This document shows, piece after piece, positions 27,122-35,277 of a stretch of 64,000 bases of DNA. The first letter of the stretch is position 1, and every line of letters starts with the position of its first letter. Under the pieces are notes generated by a model, which had not been told where the DNA came from, made no database searches, and saw only the letters and a list, made by a program, of their open reading frames with translations. The stretch lies in NCBI RefSeq assembly GCF_017813335.1, contig NZ_JAGIYY010000009.1, positions 122,864 through 186,863 of the forward strand, in the 5' to 3' direction. Both the position numbers and the translations under genes were made by a program. Source of the stretch: Tianweitania sediminis. Lineage in GTDB: Bacteria; Pseudomonadota; Alphaproteobacteria; Rhizobiales; Rhizobiaceae.

Positions 27122-28276
27122 TTAGTTCGAAAGCACGAGAGGTCGCTCGGCGGGGACCTGGACTTGGGTGTAGATCGCCATCATCGCCTCGGCTTGAGCG
27201 GAAGCGGAGTAGCGCTTGGCACGCAACAGGGCCTTGCGTCCAAACTCCTGGCGCTGTGAAGGACTGGCAATAAGACCGTCCAAGGCGGCGACGAAGGCGT
27301 CCGGGTCGCGGGGAGCGGCAAACAGCGCAGCACCATCCCACAGTTCGCGATAGGTCGGGATATCGGACAAGACGAGTGGCGCACCGGCCGCGGCGGCTTC
27401 AAGGGGAGCCAGGCCAAACGGCTCGTAGATGGACGGCGACACAAAGATGCCGGCTCGTGCCATGACCTCCTGCACTTCCGAACTTGAAAGCGTGCCAAGA
27501 TGATCGGCGTTGCGCATGCGAATGCGCTCACCGTTCGGACCCTTCACCGAGCCTGCGAGCCGCACGGGCCAGGACAGCTTATTGCCCACCGCATCGAGAA
27601 CCGCGCCGTTCTTCCCTTCGTCCCACCAGCGCCCGGCTGCGAACACGAAAGGCTGCCGTTCTGCAGTACCGGCCGTGACTTTCGAGGCATTGTGCACCAC
27701 GGACAGGGATCGAATCGGGCCATAGCTGCGCTCCAGCGCTTCGGCATGGCTGCTGCTCGGCGCGAGCACCGCGTCAGCTGCATCGAAGCCTGCGCGATTC
27801 AAGCGCTTCTGCCATAGCAACTTACCCGGCTGCTGGCTCCTTACGGCATCGAGCCAGGTGATCACGCAGGAATGCGATACCACGACCACGGGGCAGGGCA
27901 CAGAAAGCCCAGCCGCCTGCGACGGAGCGTTGAGGTGAAGCAGGTCAATGCCTTCGGCCTTCACAAGCGCTTCGATGCGCCTTGGCAGATCGTCCAATTC
28001 GGCCGGGCGCTTGGCCAGCCATTCGAGCTTTGCGTCCTGCCAGATCAGCTTGCCAATCTTTTCAGCTTCATGCCGCTGCTCGGACGAGGGGCGAGGACCA
28101 AAGCCGACGAACACGAAGGTGATGCCATGCGGCTGCAAGGATGCCGCGAGATCGAGGCCGTAGCGCCAAACGCCGCCAACGGCGTCCATAGTCATCAGGA
28201 CCCGCAGCCGTCGGGAACTGGCACCATTTCGTGCCGGACCGCTCCTGCTGCTTACCGTTCGTTCCGCTCCGCTCAC
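27122..28276 (-). CDS. GT4-type glycosyltransferase
   Basis: 384-aa glycosyltransferase of family 4. I start at the GTG overlapping the upstream epimerase stop (GTGA); a longer frame to 28444 lies wholly inside that epimerase gene. The N-terminal acceptor half begins RVLMTMDAVGGVWRYGLDLA. The donor half has the RHxRNADHLGTL region and GIFVSPSIYEPFGLAPLEAA with the EX7E motif. Best guess is a retaining enzyme using a nucleotide sugar such as UDP-Xyl, UDP-GlcA or a product of the two epimerases encoded just upstream. Possibly the enzyme that starts the glycan on its acceptor, but this is inference. Confidence 0.85.
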   Translation of the reverse strand: MSGAERTVSSRSGPARNGASSRRLRVLMTMDAVGGVWRYGLDLAASLQPHGITFVFVGFGPRPSSEQRHEAEKIGKLIWQDAKLEWLAKRPAELDDLPRRIEALVKAEGIDLLHLNAPSQAAGLSVPCPVVVVSHSCVITWLDAVRSQQPGKLLWQKRLNRAGFDAADAVLAPSSSHAEALERSYGPIRSLSVVHNASKVTAGTAERQPFVFAAGRWWDEGKNGAVLDAVGNKLSWPVRLAGSVKGPNGERIRMRNADHLGTLSSSEVQEVMARAGIFVSPSIYEPFGLAPLEAAAAGAPLVLSDIPTYRELWDGAALFAAPRDPDAFVAALDGLIASPSQRQEFGRKALLRAKRYSASAQAEAMMAIYTQVQVPAERPLVLSN

Positions 28277-29355
28277 GCCGACACGGCCCGCTGCTGGGGA
28301 GCGCTCGCCCGGATGCGGTTCTCGGCCAGCCAATGGGCAAGATCCGCCAAACCGTCGCGCCAGCCGACCTTCGCCTGCCAGCCGATCGCGCTCTCGATCT
28401 TGCGCGTGTCTGCCACGAAATAGAACTGATCGCCCTTGCGCCAATCACCGTAGCCGATGTCGACATTTCGGCGGGTCAATCGCGTGATCTCACTGAGCAC
28501 CATCCGCAGGCTGACGCTGTTGGTTGGGCCGCCGCCAAGGTTGAAGGCCTGTCCCGACACGCAGTCGATTGCATCCAGAACACCACGATAAGCGGCGACG
28601 CAGTCGCGCACATGCAGGACGTCGCGAACCTGCTTGCCATCGCCATAGATCGAGATCGGCTCACCACTAAGCGCCTGGAGGAGGAAATGGGCAACCCAGC
28701 CCTGATCCTCCGTGCCGAACTGGCGCGGACCGTAGATGCAGCTCATGCGCAACACAGCCGTCGGGAGGTCAAAGGATTTTGCGTAGTCCAGAACATACTG
28801 GTCGGCAACGCCCTTGGAGCAACCGTAAGGCGTGCAAAAGTCGAGCGGGCGATCTTCCCCTACGCCGAATTCGGCGAGGTGCGGGTCAGCCGGGGTGTAG
28901 CGCTCCTCCGTTTCCTGCATGGCGAGATCATCGAGGCCGCCATACACCTTGTTGGTGCTGGCAAAGATCACAGGCACGCGGCGACCGGTTGCCCGCACCG
29001 CTTCCAGGACGTTAAGCGTTCCGCGGGCATTGACCTCGAAATCGTCAACCGGATCGGCCAGGCTCGTCGTCACGGCGGTCTGCGCCGCAAGGTGGAACAC
29101 GGCCTGCGCATCGGCGACCAGGTCGCGCACGGCGCCTGCATCGCGAATGTCGGCGCGGGCTGGGTGGACGCGCGAGCCATGCGTGGCGACCAGCCAATCG
29201 AGATTATCCTGAACGCCGGCGCGACTGAGATTGTCGAGCACCACCACGTCGCGGCCTTCAGAGAGGAAACTGTCCGCCAGATTGGATCCGATGAAGCCGC
29301 TGCCGCCGATGATCACGACCGGCTGGGCTCGCCCGATGATTGCAGGTCCCGCCAC
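28273..29355 (-). CDS. NAD-dependent epimerase resembling CDP-paratose 2-epimerase
   Basis: About 360-aa extended SDR. The NAD motif is GGSGFIGSNLADSFL, the catalytic motif YGCSKGVADQYVLDYA, and the segments ASTNKVYGG and YGPRQFGTEDQGWVAHF are typical of CDP-paratose (tyvelose) 2-epimerases. No CDP-hexose synthesis genes are in the window, so the true substrate may be another nucleotide sugar. I prefer GTG 29355, which has GGGGAG 9 bp upstream; GTG 29376 is the alternative. It follows the first epimerase gene closely and its stop overlaps the GT4 start. Confidence 0.85.
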   Translation of the reverse strand: MAGPAIIGRAQPVVIIGGSGFIGSNLADSFLSEGRDVVVLDNLSRAGVQDNLDWLVATHGSRVHPARADIRDAGAVRDLVADAQAVFHLAAQTAVTTSLADPVDDFEVNARGTLNVLEAVRATGRRVPVIFASTNKVYGGLDDLAMQETEERYTPADPHLAEFGVGEDRPLDFCTPYGCSKGVADQYVLDYAKSFDLPTAVLRMSCIYGPRQFGTEDQGWVAHFLLQALSGEPISIYGDGKQVRDVLHVRDCVAAYRGVLDAIDCVSGQAFNLGGGPTNSVSLRMVLSEITRLTRRNVDIGYGDWRKGDQFYFVADTRKIESAIGWQAKVGWRDGLADLAHWLAENRIRASAPQQRAVSA

Positions 29356-29394
29356 GCTCTTATGCTCCCCTTGCACAGGAAGCTGTCGTCCTGT

Positions 29395-30501
29395 TCAAGA
29401 TACCAGCCCTCGTTCTTCCAATTCCTTGCGCATCTGCGCACCCCGATCTTCCGCACCCGTTTCGCTGACCCACTCGGCCAACTCGCCAAGTGTGTCCTGC
29501 AGGCGATGCTTTGGCTCGAACCCAAGCAGTTCGCGGGCGGCCGAGATGTCGGCGAAGCAGTTGCGGATATCACCGGAACGCGCCTTGTTCAGGATGTCAG
29601 GCTTGATGTGGGAGACGCCCATGGCGTCCGCGAGCAGCGTTGCGACTTCTGCGATGGTGTAGGCATTGCCGCTGCCGATGTTGATCACGTGGCCGTTGGC
29701 TTTGGGAGCGTCCAGCGCCATGCGGAAAGCTCGCGCGACATCGCGAACATGCACGAAGTCGCGGCGTTGTTCGCCGTCTTCGAAGATCATCGGTGGCTGA
29801 CCATTGGCAAGGCGCGAGGCGAAATTCGCCAAGACCCCAGTATAGGGATTCGACAGCGCCTGGCCCGGTCCGAACACGTTGAACAGGCGCAACGCGACAG
29901 CCTCGACATTGTAGGCTTCGCCGAAGATCAGCACTTCGCGCTCCTGCGCGAACTTGGTGAGCGCATAAATAGATGCGAGATCGACTGGCTTGTCTTCGGA
30001 GGTCGGGATCGGCTTCAGCTGTTCGCCCGAGCTTGTCGTTGGCTGCCAAAGGCCTGTCTTTACGCGCTCGCCCTGCCTGCGAATGTTGCCGTGCCGCACT
30101 CCGTCGGCTGTTTCGTAGAGCCCTTCACCATAAACGCTCATGGAAGAAGCCACCACGATGCGCTTGATTGGCTTGCCGATCATCTTTTCGAGGAGAACAG
30201 CCGTGCCAAGATCGTTTGCGCCGACATAGCGCGCGATCTCGTACATGGACTGACCGACGCCAACTTCCGCTGCGAGATGGATGACGCTGTCCATGCCGTC
30301 CAACGCCCGCGAAACTGCATCGGCATCTGTCATCTGCGCGTGGATGAACTCGACCCGCTCATCCAGAACAGGTGCAGCACCGCCGTGTACCTGCTCGATC
30401 AGCCCGTCCAGAACCCTGACCTGATGCCCCGCGGCGAGCAATTCCTCGACAACATAACGCCCGATGAAGCCACAGCCCCCGGTCACCAGCACTTTCCGCA
30501 C
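29395..30501 (-). CDS. NAD-dependent epimerase resembling dTDP-L-rhamnose 4-epimerase
   Basis: 368-aa extended SDR, first gene of the seven-gene glycan operon. GTG start at 30501 behind AAGGAG with 9-bp spacing. NAD motif VTGGCGFIGRYVVEELLAAG, ASSMSVYGEG, catalytic Tyr-Lys in SIYALTKFAQE and LRLFNVFGPGQALSNPYTGV, a pattern seen in WbiB-type dTDP-rhamnose 4-epimerases. An internal insert (about residues 130-165, GNIRRQGERVKTGLWQPTTS) is also typical of that group. The physiological substrate is unproven. Confidence 0.85.
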   Translation of the reverse strand: MRKVLVTGGCGFIGRYVVEELLAAGHQVRVLDGLIEQVHGGAAPVLDERVEFIHAQMTDADAVSRALDGMDSVIHLAAEVGVGQSMYEIARYVGANDLGTAVLLEKMIGKPIKRIVVASSMSVYGEGLYETADGVRHGNIRRQGERVKTGLWQPTTSSGEQLKPIPTSEDKPVDLASIYALTKFAQEREVLIFGEAYNVEAVALRLFNVFGPGQALSNPYTGVLANFASRLANGQPPMIFEDGEQRRDFVHVRDVARAFRMALDAPKANGHVINIGSGNAYTIAEVATLLADAMGVSHIKPDILNKARSGDIRNCFADISAARELLGFEPKHRLQDTLGELAEWVSETGAEDRGAQMRKELEERGLVS

Positions 30502-30908
30502 CTAGAATCGCTCCTTGATCACCTGCGTTGCCACCATAACTAGCAAGGATCTTCTTCTCGGAAACCCTGGCTTCCATTAACAAATGTGAATTCTAGCTGG
30601 CATTTAGCCGACGTTGTCCGGAGAACCGTTGCAAAGGAGGCTTCTTCCTCTTGAACAAACATGGTGCTGGAATAGTTACGGCCGCGTGTTGGTGCGCGCC
30701 GGAGCTGATCCGAGGGGAGGGGCTCGCCGAGGCGAGAAAGTGGTGGACAAGACCTGCAGTTGACGTTCCGCTCCAGCTTTTGCTGCTCCCCGGGCTTGCT
30801 GGACACGCCTGCGGACGAAAAGGTCAAGCGAAACGTAACGTTGGAAATGTCCGCAGCACCCACCCGGAGCTGTTTGGGGTGGGAGAATGAGGGTTAACTG
30901 AGGGACGT
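30502..30908. other. 407-bp intergenic region between divergent glycan operons
   Basis: Holds the promoters of both the epimerase/glycosyltransferase operon (minus) and the ugd operon (plus). I see no convincing protein-coding frame. Visible elements are a short hairpin (CTCGCC-GA-GGCGAG, 30723-30736) and an 11-bp palindrome AACGTAACGTT at 30832-30842, about 67 bp before the ugd start, which could be an operator. No clear sigma-70 or EcfG-type promoter could be assigned by eye. Confidence 0.5.
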
Positions 30909-32297
30909 ATGAAGATTGCAATTCTTGGCGCCGGCTATGTCGGTCTTACGACCGGTACTTGCCTTGCCGAACTCGGTCACGACGTCACTTGCGTCGATCT
31001 GGATGAAGCCCGCATTGCCAAGCTAAACGGCGGTGAGGTTCCCATCTTCGAACCCGGTCTGGAAGAGATGCTGCGCAATCATGTGGGCGCTGCGCATCTG
31101 CGGTTCACGACTTCCATCGCATCTGGTGTCGATGGCGCCGACGCCGTTTTCATCGCGGTCGGCACACCGTCGCTGCCTGACGGCGACATCGATCTGTCCT
31201 TCGTGGAAGAAGCGGCCCGCAGCATTGCTCGTCTGGTGAAGCCGAACTGCGTGATCGTCGTGAAATCCACGGTCGTCGTGGGCACCTGCAAGGCGCTGCG
31301 CGAGATCATCGCCGAAGAACGGGGTGCGCTCGATTTTTCTATCGCATCAAACCCCGAATTCCTGCGCGAAGGCTCTGCCGTGAGCGACTTCCTCAGCCCG
31401 GATCGCGTTGTGTTCGGTTCGGACGATCCGCGGGCCCGGGCGCTCCTGGAAAAGATCTATCAGCCGCTCGCCGACAAAGGCACGCCGATCCTGTGCACCA
31501 CCAACGCGAATGCCGAACTCATTAAGTATTCGGCTAATGCGTTCCTTGCCCTCAAGATCGGCTTCATCAACGATGTCGCCAATCTATGCGAGCAGGTGGG
31601 GGGCGATGTGAACGCCGTTGCGGCAGGCATCGGACTCGATAAGCGCATCGGCTCAAGCTTCCTTGCTGCCGGTCCGGGCTACGGCGGGTCCTGTTTTCCA
31701 AAGGATACACGTGCTTTCGCTGCGATTGGCCGCAAGCACGGCACGCCGCAAAGTCTGATCGAGAACCTGATTGCGAGCAATGATGCACGCCCGCAGGCGC
31801 TGGCAGATCGTGTCTTACGCGAGTTGGGAGGCGACCCGCACGCGGTCACGATTGCCGTGCTTGGCCTCGCCTTCAAAGCGAACACTGACGACGTGAGAGA
31901 ATCGCCCAGCCTCGCAGTGATCAACCGGCTGCTCAAGGCTGGCTGCACGGTGCGGGCTCACGACCCAAAAGCGATGCAAGCGGCGGCACCTCATATTTCC
32001 GGCGCTGAGCTGTGCGACGATGCGTTTGCCGCTGTTGCCGGTGCCGATGCCGTGATCGTTTTGACGGAGTGGGACGAGTACCGGCAGATGAACGTGGCGG
32101 ATGTCGTGCGGGCGATGCGTGGCCGCTTGCTCGTGGATTATCGCAATCTGTGGAACGTGGCGAACATCGCCGATCTCGATGTGCATTATGTCAGCATCGG
32201 CCGCGCCCCGGCTCCGCGCTCCAAGGCGTCCGGAAAAGTCGCAAAGGCCAATCCGCGCGGCGATCGGTCCGCGGTTGCGGTGTCTCCGGCAGGCTGA
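30909..32297 (+). CDS. ugd: UDP-glucose 6-dehydrogenase
   Basis: 462-aa enzyme oxidising UDP-glucose to UDP-glucuronate with two NAD+. N-terminal Rossmann motif MKIAILGAGYVGLTTGTCLA, the central-domain helix SANAFLALKIGFINDVANLC, the catalytic Cys in GPGYGGSCFPKDTRAF, and the C-terminal domain AFKANTDDVRESPSL. A lysine/arginine-rich tail (residues 430-455) is extra. GAGGG lies 5 bp before the ATG. In this setting it supplies UDP-GlcA for the UXS-type decarboxylase and glycosyltransferases of the divergent operon. The next gene starts 6 bp on. Confidence 0.95.
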   Translation: MKIAILGAGYVGLTTGTCLAELGHDVTCVDLDEARIAKLNGGEVPIFEPGLEEMLRNHVGAAHLRFTTSIASGVDGADAVFIAVGTPSLPDGDIDLSFVEEAARSIARLVKPNCVIVVKSTVVVGTCKALREIIAEERGALDFSIASNPEFLREGSAVSDFLSPDRVVFGSDDPRARALLEKIYQPLADKGTPILCTTNANAELIKYSANAFLALKIGFINDVANLCEQVGGDVNAVAAGIGLDKRIGSSFLAAGPGYGGSCFPKDTRAFAAIGRKHGTPQSLIENLIASNDARPQALADRVLRELGGDPHAVTIAVLGLAFKANTDDVRESPSLAVINRLLKAGCTVRAHDPKAMQAAAPHISGAELCDDAFAAVAGADAVIVLTEWDEYRQMNVADVVRAMRGRLLVDYRNLWNVANIADLDVHYVSIGRAPAPRSKASGKVAKANPRGDRSAVAVSPAG

Positions 32298-32303
32298 GCC
32301 AGC

Positions 32304-33302
32304 ATGCAAGAAGCAGGAACCGGTGCGGCTGAGAAAAGCCACACGATGCGCGCGGCGTTGGTGACCGGCGCCGGCCAGATGAGAGTGGATGAAGTTGCTC
32401 GCCCGCAGCCTGGGCCGGGTGAGATTCTCCTGCGTCTTCAGGGCTGTGGCGTTTGCGCTTCCAATCTCGGCCCCTGGTCGGGACCGGACTGGATGCAGTT
32501 TCCAACCGAGCCCGGCGGACTGGGTCATGAAGGCTGGGGTACCATTGCAGCTGTTGGCGCGGACGTAGCCGGTTTTTCGGTGGGAGACCGGGTCGCGGCT
32601 TTGTCGCAGCATGCTTATGCCGAGTTCGACACCGTTGCTGCTGACATGGCGATCCGCTTGCCAGCAGCTTTTGGCGATCGGCCATTCCCGGGCGAGCCGC
32701 TTGGGTGCGCCATGAACATCTTTCACCGCGCCGAAATCGAAGCCGGGCAAACCGTGGCCATTGTCGGCATCGGCTTTCTTGGTGCTCTTCTCACGCAGCT
32801 TGCCGCTGGTGCCGGCGCCCAGGTGATCGCAATCACCCGCCGGCCGTTTGCGCTAGATTTCGCGCGACGGATGGGTGCTGCGGAAACGATCGTCATGGAC
32901 GATAATTGGCGCATCCTGGAGGATGTTCGCGCCCTCACGAATGGGCGCTTGTGCGAGCGGGTGATCGAAGCGGTGGGCAAGCAATGGCCGCTCGATCTTG
33001 CGGGCGAACTCACCGCCGAACGAGGCCGCCTGGTGATCGCCGGCTACCATCAGGACGGACCGCGCCAGGTCAACATGCAGATGTGGAACTGGCGGGGACT
33101 GGATGTGGTGAATGCGCATGAGCGCGATCCCGCGATCTACATGCGCGGCATGCGCGAAGCGGTGGATGCCGTTCTCAGCGGACGGCTCGATCCAGACCCG
33201 CTTTATACCCATACCTATCCGCTTGATGAGCTCGGAACGGCCCTGGATGCGACGCGCGACCGGCCCGACGGCTTCATGAAAGCTCTGGTGGCGCTGCGGT
33301 GA
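32304..33302 (+). CDS. Zinc-type MDR alcohol/polyol dehydrogenase-like protein
   Basis: 332-aa medium-chain dehydrogenase. Catalytic-zinc ligands appear as the Cys in GCGVCASNLGPWSG and GHE in PGGLGHEGWGTIAAVG; the four-cysteine structural zinc lobe is absent. The Rossmann motif is VAIVGIGFLGALLTQLAAGA. A plausible role is oxidation or reduction of a polyol, cyclitol or sugar intermediate, given the neighbouring Gfo/Idh/MocA oxidoreductase and the facing inositol-phosphate synthase operon. ATG 32304 is used; an internal ATG at 32346 is possible but has no ribosome site. Overlaps the next gene by 4 bp. Confidence 0.85.
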   Translation: MQEAGTGAAEKSHTMRAALVTGAGQMRVDEVARPQPGPGEILLRLQGCGVCASNLGPWSGPDWMQFPTEPGGLGHEGWGTIAAVGADVAGFSVGDRVAALSQHAYAEFDTVAADMAIRLPAAFGDRPFPGEPLGCAMNIFHRAEIEAGQTVAIVGIGFLGALLTQLAAGAGAQVIAITRRPFALDFARRMGAAETIVMDDNWRILEDVRALTNGRLCERVIEAVGKQWPLDLAGELTAERGRLVIAGYHQDGPRQVNMQMWNWRGLDVVNAHERDPAIYMRGMREAVDAVLSGRLDPDPLYTHTYPLDELGTALDATRDRPDGFMKALVALR

Positions 33303-34300
33303 GCGCGGGTGAAACCAAGCCGCGCGTCGGTTTTCTCGGTGTGGGCTGGATCGGCCGGCACCGGATGCAGGGGATCCTCGAAACGGGTGCTGTGGAGATC
33401 ATCGCCGTCGCAGATCCGTCCGCCGAAATGGCAGCGCAAGCGGCCGCTCTTGTTCCCCAGGCAGTGGTGGGTGCAACGATCGAGGACGTGCTTGGTCAAG
33501 ACCTCGACGGACTGGTGATCGCAACACCAAGCGCTCAGCATGCCTCGCAAGCTATCCAGGCGCTGGAACGCGGGGTGGCGGTTTTCTGCCAAAAGCCGCT
33601 TGGCCGGTCCGCAACGGAGGTGCAGCAGGTGGTGGAGGCTGCACGCGCGGCTGATCGACTGCTTGGGGTGGACTTCTCCTACCGCCATACCGCAGGCATT
33701 CAGGCGATCCGCTCGCTCGTGCAGGTGGGAGAACTCGGCGCCATTCGCGCAATCGATCTGACTTTCCACAACGCTTATGGTCCGGACAAGCCCTGGTTTT
33801 ACGATCGCGCGCTCTCCGGCGGCGGATGTTTGATCGATCTCGGCGTTCACCTGATCGATCTTGCTTTGTGGGTCTTGGATTTCCCGGAGGTCAGCGACGT
33901 TCAGGGTCACCTCCTCTCCAATGGCAAGCTTCTCGACCCGCAGCCGCAAGAGGTCGAGGATTATGCCTTGGCGAGCTTCCGGCTGGGCTCTGGCACCCTC
34001 GTTCGCCTTGCCTGCTCCTGGCGCTTGCCCGCCGGCCGAGACGCGGTGATCGGGGCAGAGTTCTACGGCGAGAAGGGTGGGGCGGCGCTGAAAAACGTCG
34101 ACGGCTCGTTCTACGACTTCACCGCCGAGCTTTATCGCGGAACTGCGCGTGAGGTGCTGGTGACGCCGCCGGATCAATGGGGCATCAGGGCCGCGCAGGA
34201 TTGGGCTCGCCGCCTTGCATGGGATGGACGCTATCACCCTGAAGCGGAGCGCTTTGCGGCTGTGTCCGAGGTTTTGGATCGGATCTACGGGGTCGTCTGA
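33299..34300 (+). CDS. Gfo/Idh/MocA family oxidoreductase
   Basis: 333-aa NAD(P)-dependent sugar or cyclitol oxidoreductase. GTG start overlapping the MDR gene stop (GTGA). The Rossmann motif is GFLGVGWIGRHRMQGILETG; the family's EKP motif appears as CQKPLG; the C-terminal domain has GGGCLIDLGVHLIDLALW with the catalytic Asp and His. Members include inositol 2-dehydrogenases and glucose-fructose oxidoreductase. With Ino1 in the facing operon, an inositol or inosose substrate is an attractive but untested idea. The stop codon lies inside a hairpin. Confidence 0.87.
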   Translation: MSAGETKPRVGFLGVGWIGRHRMQGILETGAVEIIAVADPSAEMAAQAAALVPQAVVGATIEDVLGQDLDGLVIATPSAQHASQAIQALERGVAVFCQKPLGRSATEVQQVVEAARAADRLLGVDFSYRHTAGIQAIRSLVQVGELGAIRAIDLTFHNAYGPDKPWFYDRALSGGGCLIDLGVHLIDLALWVLDFPEVSDVQGHLLSNGKLLDPQPQEVEDYALASFRLGSGTLVRLACSWRLPAGRDAVIGAEFYGEKGGAALKNVDGSFYDFTAELYRGTAREVLVTPPDQWGIRAAQDWARRLAWDGRYHPEAERFAAVSEVLDRIYGVV

Positions 34301-34327
34301 CCGGAAGCCAGAGGTTTCCGGTCAGAC
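34295..34327. terminator. Hairpin between convergent operons, overlapping a stop codon
   Basis: A perfect 12-bp stem (GTCTGACCGGAA / TTCCGGTCAGAC) with an 8-nt loop begins within the last codons of the Gfo/Idh/MocA gene and ends 14 bp before the end of the facing glycosidase gene. There is no strong T-tract, so it may end transcription weakly or protect the 3' ends of both mRNAs. Confidence 0.6.
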
Positions 34328-34341
34328 GCAGATGCAAGGGT

Positions 34342-35277
34342 TCACACCGTCTCGCCGACCTTCGTCCCAACACTGGAAGTCATTTTGCCTCCACCCGCGT
34401 AGCGGTTGGTCATGAGGGCGCAGAACTCGGCAAACTCTTCGGGTACCTGGGGTGCGCTCGTGTGGTGGGGCTGGATGCCACGATGCTCGGGCGTGAAGCA
34501 GTAGGTCACGGTCACATCGAAATCAGCGAGCGCGTCCATCTGCCGGTCGAACCAGTCCATTGCGTTCTCACGGAAGCTGTCTGCCCAAGACAAGCCGGTG
34601 CGCACATGCTTCACGCCGAGCCGCTTCATCCAGGCCACCGCGTCGTCGAGCCGATGATCGTGATAATGGAACCATTGCACCAAGCCCATCTCGGGCGCGA
34701 TCTCGGCGAACGCCTCCAGCGAGGGCTTCGGCGTTCCATCCTGCCGCAAAAGGCCCATGTGGAAATGGCGGTAGTAGGATGAGCCTTCTGCTTCGCGATG
34801 TCGGGTGGTTGCTTCCCATTCCCGAGGAAGATCATAAAGGGAATACCAGTGGATCCGCGGTGCCTGTCCGCGAAGAAGCTCGGCCGTCCGCTTCAGCCCC
34901 CAGAGCTGCACTTCCTCCGCGCCAAAAGTCGAAACACCAACTTCGCTGACCCACACAGGCAGATGCGTGATGCCTCGAATTTCTGCAACCTTCTGGGGCC
35001 ATTCGTCGATCTGCCACAGATTCCAGTCGAGGGGAAAGCCATGGACGGCCACCGCATCGACGTGATCCAGCACGCCGAAGTGCTTCATGCGTTCGATAAA
35101 AAAGGTGTCGATCGGCGAAATCCCGCCGAGCACGCGCGTCAGTCCAGGTGCTTCGGCGGCGATGGCCTGGCCGGCGAGCTTTGCCATATGGGCGAATTGC
35201 GACCAGTCAGGGTCGATTTCCGGATCCCAATGCGACTTGTTGTTGGGCTCGTTCCAGATCATCGCTGCTTCGATCAA
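34342..35277 (-). CDS. Clan-A (GH39-like) glycosidase with circularly permuted barrel order
   Basis: 311 aa without signal peptide. TTG start behind AAGGAG (7-bp spacing), overlapping the methyltransferase stop by 4 bp. The acid/base motif IWNEPN occurs at residues 7-12 (E10) and the nucleophile motif WVSEVGVST at 109-117 (E112). The end-of-barrel segment LLRQDGTPKPSLEAF follows at 176-190. Only then comes a segment that normally begins such enzymes: LDDAVAWMKRLGVKHVRTGL with SWAD (about 210-233), then DVTVTYCFTPEH and EFAEFCALMTNRY. The order beta4-beta8 then beta1-beta3 suggests a permuted TIM barrel. Likely acts on a xyloside or related glycoside in the cytoplasm, matching the UXS and ugd genes nearby. 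Confidence 0.8.
   Translation of the reverse strand: MIEAAMIWNEPNNKSHWDPEIDPDWSQFAHMAKLAGQAIAAEAPGLTRVLGGISPIDTFFIERMKHFGVLDHVDAVAVHGFPLDWNLWQIDEWPQKVAEIRGITHLPVWVSEVGVSTFGAEEVQLWGLKRTAELLRGQAPRIHWYSLYDLPREWEATTRHREAEGSSYYRHFHMGLLRQDGTPKPSLEAFAEIAPEMGLVQWFHYHDHRLDDAVAWMKRLGVKHVRTGLSWADSFRENAMDWFDRQMDALADFDVTVTYCFTPEHRGIQPHHTSAPQVPEEFAEFCALMTNRYAGGGKMTSSVGTKVGETV

Noticed and set aside
28231..30543. 770-codon open frame on the plus strand
   Set aside because: It is antisense to the two epimerase genes, has no ribosome site or recognisable domain, and its composition mirrors the codon pattern of the real minus-strand genes.
30745..30769. EcfG-type promoter for the epimerase operon on the minus strand
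   Set aside because: GGAAC is present but the expected TT at 18-19 bp is GG-type sequence.
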